NCBI GenBank assembly: GCA_018659585.1
Contig: JABJMC010000016.1
Location: 1 to 52,894 of the forward strand
Direction of reading: 5' to 3'
From: Candidatus Peregrinibacteria bacterium
GTDB taxonomy: Bacteria; Patescibacteriota; Gracilibacteria; UBA1369; UBA12473
Length of the DNA: 52,894 nucleotides
This document shows, in pieces, positions 49,296 through 52,894 of this stretch (position 1 is the first letter of the stretch; the number at the start of each line of letters is the position of its first letter). The notes under the pieces were generated by a model. That model had not been told where the DNA came from and ran no database searches. It worked only from the letters and a program-made list of their open reading frames with translations. The position numbers were made by a program, and so were the translations under genes.

Positions 49296-49979
49296 ATGTC
49301 TTTAGGGAAAGCTCCAGCGGTATTTTTGTTCACAACTTTGGCAGCGCAAACAGGTTGTGCGGCTTTAAGAGAGGCAGTGCCAGTTGGTCCTTTTGTGCCG
49401 GTTGATAATGATCCGCCAACCGTGACTTTGCAGGAGGTGCAGCATGATTCTGCCCCAGCGGTGTTGCCACGCAGTAATTGGACAGAGAATATGCCAAGTA
49501 GAGACACTCGTAATACGTTGAGTGATTTGCATGGGCAGTGTGAATGGGTGTTAGAAACTCCTGATGATGTTGTGATTCATCGAAATACGGAAGTGGATAC
49601 TCACGTGGAGTTTTTTAGAGGAGATTTCAGATGTGCTTTTTCAATTGATGATGAGGTTTTTGCTGTTTCGGCGGGGCGAGTATCGGTGCCGGATCATGAG
49701 CCGAATGGAGTGCAAAACGGAGTGATATTTAATGGAAATGTTTTAGTGGGAGAAGCGAGTCAGCAGGGTTATATAGATGGTGAAATAGATGGCCCAGCTC
49801 GAATAGCGCGCGCTAATTCAGCTATGGGAGGAGAAGCTTTGGTAGCGGAGTTGCATCGGTCGGTGAGTCGATTTATGGGGTTGTTAGAAGATTTTTTAAG
49901 GAAATGTGATATTACACTTGGAGGCACTGATTCGAAGTTTCCATTTGATTGGTGGGAAAGGGTTGAGGGGGAGAAGTAG
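49296..49979 (+). CDS. Hypothetical protein, possible lipoprotein
   Basis: 227 residues. The start, LGKAPAVFLFTTLAAQTGCAAL, resembles a short signal peptide with a weak lipobox (QTGC). The rest is polar: a Pro-rich linker (PVGPFVPVDNDPPTV), a probable beta-rich domain with two cysteines (GQCEWVLE, FRCAFSI) and a helical C-terminal part with a third (LRKCDITLGG). No family is recognised. A palindrome-covered promoter precedes it; pyrB follows from another promoter. Confidence 0.65.
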   Translation: MSLGKAPAVFLFTTLAAQTGCAALREAVPVGPFVPVDNDPPTVTLQEVQHDSAPAVLPRSNWTENMPSRDTRNTLSDLHGQCEWVLETPDDVVIHRNTEVDTHVEFFRGDFRCAFSIDDEVFAVSAGRVSVPDHEPNGVQNGVIFNGNVLVGEASQQGYIDGEIDGPARIARANSAMGGEALVAELHRSVSRFMGLLEDFLRKCDITLGGTDSKFPFDWWERVEGEK

Positions 49980-49983
49980 GATA

Positions 49984-50012
49984 TTGTTTTTTTGGGTTAC
50001 ATGAGATATCGT
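49984..50012 (+). promoter_or_regulatory. pyrB promoter, leaderless spacing
   Basis: TTGTTT (49984-49989), 17 bases, TATCGT (50007-50012), 8 bases before the ATG at 50021. The -10 is a weak match. Confidence 0.4.
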
Positions 50013-50020
50013 TCTAAGCG

Positions 50021-50968
50021 ATGAACTTTCAAGGACAACATCTTTTATCTGCACGTACGCTTTCGAAGGAGGCGATTGAACGGATTTTGGAGGTGGCGAA
50101 GGAGATGGAACCGTATGCGCAAAAGGAAGAAGCCTCGGATTTGTTGAAGGGGAAGGTTTTGGCAACGTTGTTTTTTGAGCCTTCTACTCGGACGCGGTTT
50201 AGTTTTGAAACGGCTATGTTGCGGTTGGGGGGAAGTGTTATTTCGAATTATACGATGAATGAGAGTTCGTCGATTAAAAAGCGGGAGAGTCTTTATGATA
50301 CGGGGAAGACAGTAAGTCAGTTTGCAGATGTGATTGCGATGAGGCATCCGGTTGAGGGGGCGGTTAAAGAGTTAGCAGAAGGTTCGGAGGTGCCGGTTTT
50401 GAATGGAGGAGACGGAGGGGCGAATCATCCGACGCAGGGACTTTTAGATATTTATACAATTCATAAGAAATTTGGACATTTTGGAGGGCTCACTTATGGG
50501 TTAGTTGGGGATATGAAGAATAGTCGAGTGGCTCATTCACAATGTCGATTAATTAAGAATTTTGGCCCGGCGGAGGCGCGGCCAAAGTTTATTTGTGTGG
50601 CGCCACAGGGATTGGAATTGCCAGAAGATTTGAAAAAAGAGCTTACGGATTCTGGTTGTGAAATTCGTGAAACAACAGATTTAGAAGAGGTGATTGGAGG
50701 ATTTGATGTTCTTTCAAATACACGAATTCAGGAAGAGAGATTTGAAAATGCGGAAGCGTTTGAAAAGTATCGGGGAGTTTATTCAATTACACCTAAATTG
50801 CTTGAGGGGGCGAAAGAGGAAATGATTATTTTAGATCCATTACCAAGAGTGGATGATCAATTAAAAGTAGCGGTGGATGATGATCCGCGGGCTAAATATT
50901 TTGAGCAAATTGGGAATGGAGTGGCGGTTCGAATGGCTTTGCTGGCTTTGGTTTTGGGAAAAATTTAA
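50021..50968 (+). CDS. pyrB: Aspartate carbamoyltransferase
   Basis: Joins carbamoyl phosphate and aspartate in the first committed pyrimidine step. 315 residues with the carbamoyl-phosphate loop FFEPSTRTRFSFETAM, the SSIKKRESLYDT loop, MRHPVEG, GGDGGANHPTQGLLD and DPLPRVDD, all active-site positions intact. pyrC follows after 9 bases, so the two form an operon; carA is at 43312-44385 on the other strand. Confidence 0.96.
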   Translation: MNFQGQHLLSARTLSKEAIERILEVAKEMEPYAQKEEASDLLKGKVLATLFFEPSTRTRFSFETAMLRLGGSVISNYTMNESSSIKKRESLYDTGKTVSQFADVIAMRHPVEGAVKELAEGSEVPVLNGGDGGANHPTQGLLDIYTIHKKFGHFGGLTYGLVGDMKNSRVAHSQCRLIKNFGPAEARPKFICVAPQGLELPEDLKKELTDSGCEIRETTDLEEVIGGFDVLSNTRIQEERFENAEAFEKYRGVYSITPKLLEGAKEEMIILDPLPRVDDQLKVAVDDDPRAKYFEQIGNGVAVRMALLALVLGKI

Positions 50969-50977
50969 AATTAAATA

Positions 50978-52258
50978 ATGAAAGATTTACTCCTTAAAAA
51001 TGGGACTTTATTAACGCCGAAAGGTAAGCGGTTGGCTGATCTTTTGGTACGTGAGGGAAAAATTGTGGAGATGGGAGAGGGTTTAAGTGAGGAAGGGGTA
51101 GAAATTGTGGATTGTGAGGGTAAATTTGTGTTGCCTGGGGTGATTGATGTACATGTTCATTTGCGGGAGCCAGGAGGGGAGGCAAAAGAAGATTTTTTAA
51201 GTGGGACAGCGGCGGCTTTGGCGGGTGGCGTTACCTATGTTTTGGATATGCCAAATAATTCACCGGCCACAATTAGTCGCGAATTATTGAAGGAAAAGAG
51301 GGAATTGGTGACTTCTAAAGCAAAAGTCGATTTTGATTTGTATATGGGGGCCGCGATTAATGAAGATGGGTCTACGAATGTGGATGAGTTTTTGGAATCA
51401 GATGCAATTGCTTATAAAATTTATGTAGGAAGTTCAACTGGGAATTTGTTGGTGTCGAAAAAAGAGGCTTTGGAAGAAATTTTTGCCAAAGTAGCTGAGG
51501 CTGGGAAATTAATTTGTGTGCATGCGGAGGATGAAGTAATGATCCAGCAAAACATGAAGTTATTTGAAGGCCAAGATGATCCGATGATTCACGGAAAAAT
51601 AAGAAGTGAGGAAGTGGCGTATCAGTCTACTAAAATGGTTTTGCATTTAGCTAGAAAATACGAGACGCGGGTAAATATTTGTCATTTAAGTACCAAGCGA
51701 GAATTAGATGAGTTTGCGGCTTTTAAATCTGAAAAAATTACTTGTGAAGTAGCCCCACATCATTTGTTTTTGACGGAATTAGAATTAGAGAGACAAGGAA
51801 ATTTTGCCAAAATGAATCCACCTCTCCGTCGCGAAAAAGATTGTAAAGCTCTGATGGAAGGGATTAAAAATGGCCTGATAAATATGGTGGCTACTGATCA
51901 CGCGCCGCACTTAACATCCGAAAAAGAACAACCATATCGGGCGGCGCCCTCTGGCGTCCCAGGGCTCGAAACTTCACTTCCTTTGATGCTAAATGCCGTA
52001 AATAATGGTCAATTAACCCTAGAAGATGTGGTGCGCGTAATGTGCGCGGAGCCGGCTCAAATTTTTGATTTAATAGGAAAAGGGCGGTTAGAAGTTGGGG
52101 CGGATGCGGATTTGGTAATTGTGGATATGGATCTGGAAAAGACGGTGGAGAATGGTGGCCCAGGGGCAGAATTTACTAAATGCAAATGGAGTCCTTTTGC
52201 TGGACAAAAATTAAAAGGTTGGCCCATAAAAACCATGATTAACGGTGATTTTGCTTGA
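50978..52258 (+). CDS. pyrC: Dihydroorotase
   Basis: Cyclises carbamoyl-aspartate to dihydroorotate. 426 residues, type I amidohydrolase: DVHVHLREPG (metal His pair), the Lys-bearing KIYVGSSTGN region, VHAEDE, ICHLS and MVATDHAPH with the catalytic Asp. The class and metal ligands are complete. The stop overlaps the -35 of the next gene's promoter. Confidence 0.96.
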   Translation: MKDLLLKNGTLLTPKGKRLADLLVREGKIVEMGEGLSEEGVEIVDCEGKFVLPGVIDVHVHLREPGGEAKEDFLSGTAAALAGGVTYVLDMPNNSPATISRELLKEKRELVTSKAKVDFDLYMGAAINEDGSTNVDEFLESDAIAYKIYVGSSTGNLLVSKKEALEEIFAKVAEAGKLICVHAEDEVMIQQNMKLFEGQDDPMIHGKIRSEEVAYQSTKMVLHLARKYETRVNICHLSTKRELDEFAAFKSEKITCEVAPHHLFLTELELERQGNFAKMNPPLRREKDCKALMEGIKNGLINMVATDHAPHLTSEKEQPYRAAPSGVPGLETSLPLMLNAVNNGQLTLEDVVRVMCAEPAQIFDLIGKGRLEVGADADLVIVDMDLEKTVENGGPGAEFTKCKWSPFAGQKLKGWPIKTMINGDFA

Positions 52259-52283
52259 GTTTAACGATATTTTCTGATATTTA
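52255..52283 (+). promoter_or_regulatory. Promoter of the 52311 gene
   Basis: TTGAGT (52255-52260), 17 bases, TATTTA (52278-52283) with TGa before it; leader about 20 nt. Confidence 0.45.
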
Positions 52284-52310
52284 TACGAGCCGGAAAATAA
52301 ACTTTTTTGT

Positions 52311-52894
52311 ATGCGCCCGCCTAATATTTCTGACGCTGGTTCTCGTCGCGAAGATCCTTGTTACCCTTTGGATTTATGGGAGGATTTACCAGAGTTAATA
52401 CAGCATGGTTTAGGGCTTAATGGCCCAGGAGAAATGGATAAAGATTTTCGTGTGCATTGTATGGTGCCAGCTCAAGTTGAACAGGGTTTGACGCAAGAAG
52501 TATTGGTGATTCCAGCAGAAGGATTAAATGATTTTAGTCAGTTTAGAAAAAGAGTTCGCGCTAGAACTGGATCAAAAGTTGGTGTTATTGGCGATATAGT
52601 GATTCCAGAGGAGGAGCCTAAAAAAGTTTCTTTGGGTGAAACTATAGATACAGCTAGAGAACGATTGATTTTTTTAATGGATGCCTCGTCAGGAGCTATG
52701 CAAAGATCTTTAGAAGATGAGAAGTATAGAAGGCGATTTTTGGGAGGGGTGGCAGAGCGTTTATGGGATGATTGGTTGGCACCACATTTAAAAAATCCAC
52801 AGTGTCCTGACGAAGATCATTTAGCACTAAATAAGTGGCATCAAGTTGCTATGCGCGAGGTGGAGGCTTATGTGACAGACCCAAATCAGCTTAG
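52311..52894 (+). CDS. Hypothetical protein, 3' partial
   Basis: Open from the ATG at 52311 to the end of the window, 194 codons visible, stop not reached. The visible part is soluble and mixed: a Pro/Asp-rich start (MRPPNISDAGSRREDPCYPLDLW), a possible alpha/beta stretch (EVLVIPAEGLNDF, GVIGDIVIPEEEP) and a helical part (RRRFLGGVAERLWDDWLAPHL). No family is recognised. A promoter precedes it. Confidence 0.75.
   Translation, partial: MRPPNISDAGSRREDPCYPLDLWEDLPELIQHGLGLNGPGEMDKDFRVHCMVPAQVEQGLTQEVLVIPAEGLNDFSQFRKRVRARTGSKVGVIGDIVIPEEEPKKVSLGETIDTARERLIFLMDASSGAMQRSLEDEKYRRRFLGGVAERLWDDWLAPHLKNPQCPDEDHLALNKWHQVAMREVEAYVTDPNQL

Noticed and set aside
1-52894. Recoding of TGA as glycine (as in Gracilibacteria/Absconditabacteria)
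   Set aside because: TGA ends folK and the OPT gene at the expected places, and full-length families are recovered with the standard code.
1-52894. CRISPR array, prophage or transposase genes
   Set aside because: No repeat-spacer pattern, phage structural gene or DDE/tyrosine recombinase motif was seen on either strand.

Overview
The window is 52.9 kb of compact, roughly 40% GC bacterial DNA with about 50 genes, short or overlapping gene boundaries and the standard code (TGA ends real genes such as folK and the OPT transporter gene). A complete A/V-type ATPase, split or reduced versions of standard enzymes, an SLH surface protein, folate, purine and pyrimidine genes, and many proteins of no recognisable family suggest a Candidate Phyla Radiation (Patescibacteria) lineage, perhaps near Peregrinibacteria. 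That placement is an inference from gene content. Many starts lie 6-9 nt after a -10 hexamer without a Shine-Dalgarno site, which points to widespread leaderless mRNAs.

Layout. 1-6046: end of a poly-glutamate protein, folP, a PrsW-like protease with a small upstream partner, a phosphoribulokinase-like protein with altered active-site positions, a 6-pyruvoyl-tetrahydropterin synthase/QueD homologue, a YhhQ queuosine-precursor transporter, a CYTH protein and a thioredoxin-like protein. 6043-13093: a divergent pair (unknown membrane protein and divergent class A PBP), an FKBP lipoprotein, thiI, a formyltransferase-like protein with a membrane insert, and thpR. 13173-17627: an unknown acidic protein, folK, a split transketolase-like pair that has lost its catalytic residues, a DUF192 lipoprotein, prs and rpiB. 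17630-23974: two toxin-antitoxin modules bracket rpe, tRNA-Arg(GCG), an unknown gene and a GC-rich, apparently foreign OPT transporter lying between inverted repeats; two unknown genes follow. 24015-30656: uvrB, a small acidic protein, a 1296-residue protein with an internal duplication, and a tiny membrane protein carrying VLFPNN repeats. 30781-39585: the nine-gene ATPase operon on the minus strand, whose K subunit carries the sodium-binding signature. 39697-43271: an exonuclease fused to a degenerate DinG-like domain, and the SLH protein. 43312-52258: carA, purL-purQ, an SH3-like protein, an unknown possible lipoprotein, pyrB and pyrC. 52311-end: a truncated unknown gene.

How the genes fit together. 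Pentose-phosphate chemistry recurs: rpe and rpiB interconvert pentose 5-phosphates, prs makes PRPP, and purL/purQ, carA and pyrB/pyrC belong to de novo purine and pyrimidine synthesis. The phosphoribulokinase-like and transketolase-like proteins sit in this theme but lack residues needed for normal catalysis. folP, folK and a QueD homologue with a CE-xx-HGH motif suggest a folate route that may bypass FolB. The strongest candidates for undescribed biology are the pseudo-transketolase pair, the OPT cassette with its structured leader, the VLFPNN protein, the duplicated giant protein and the exonuclease with an inactive helicase half.
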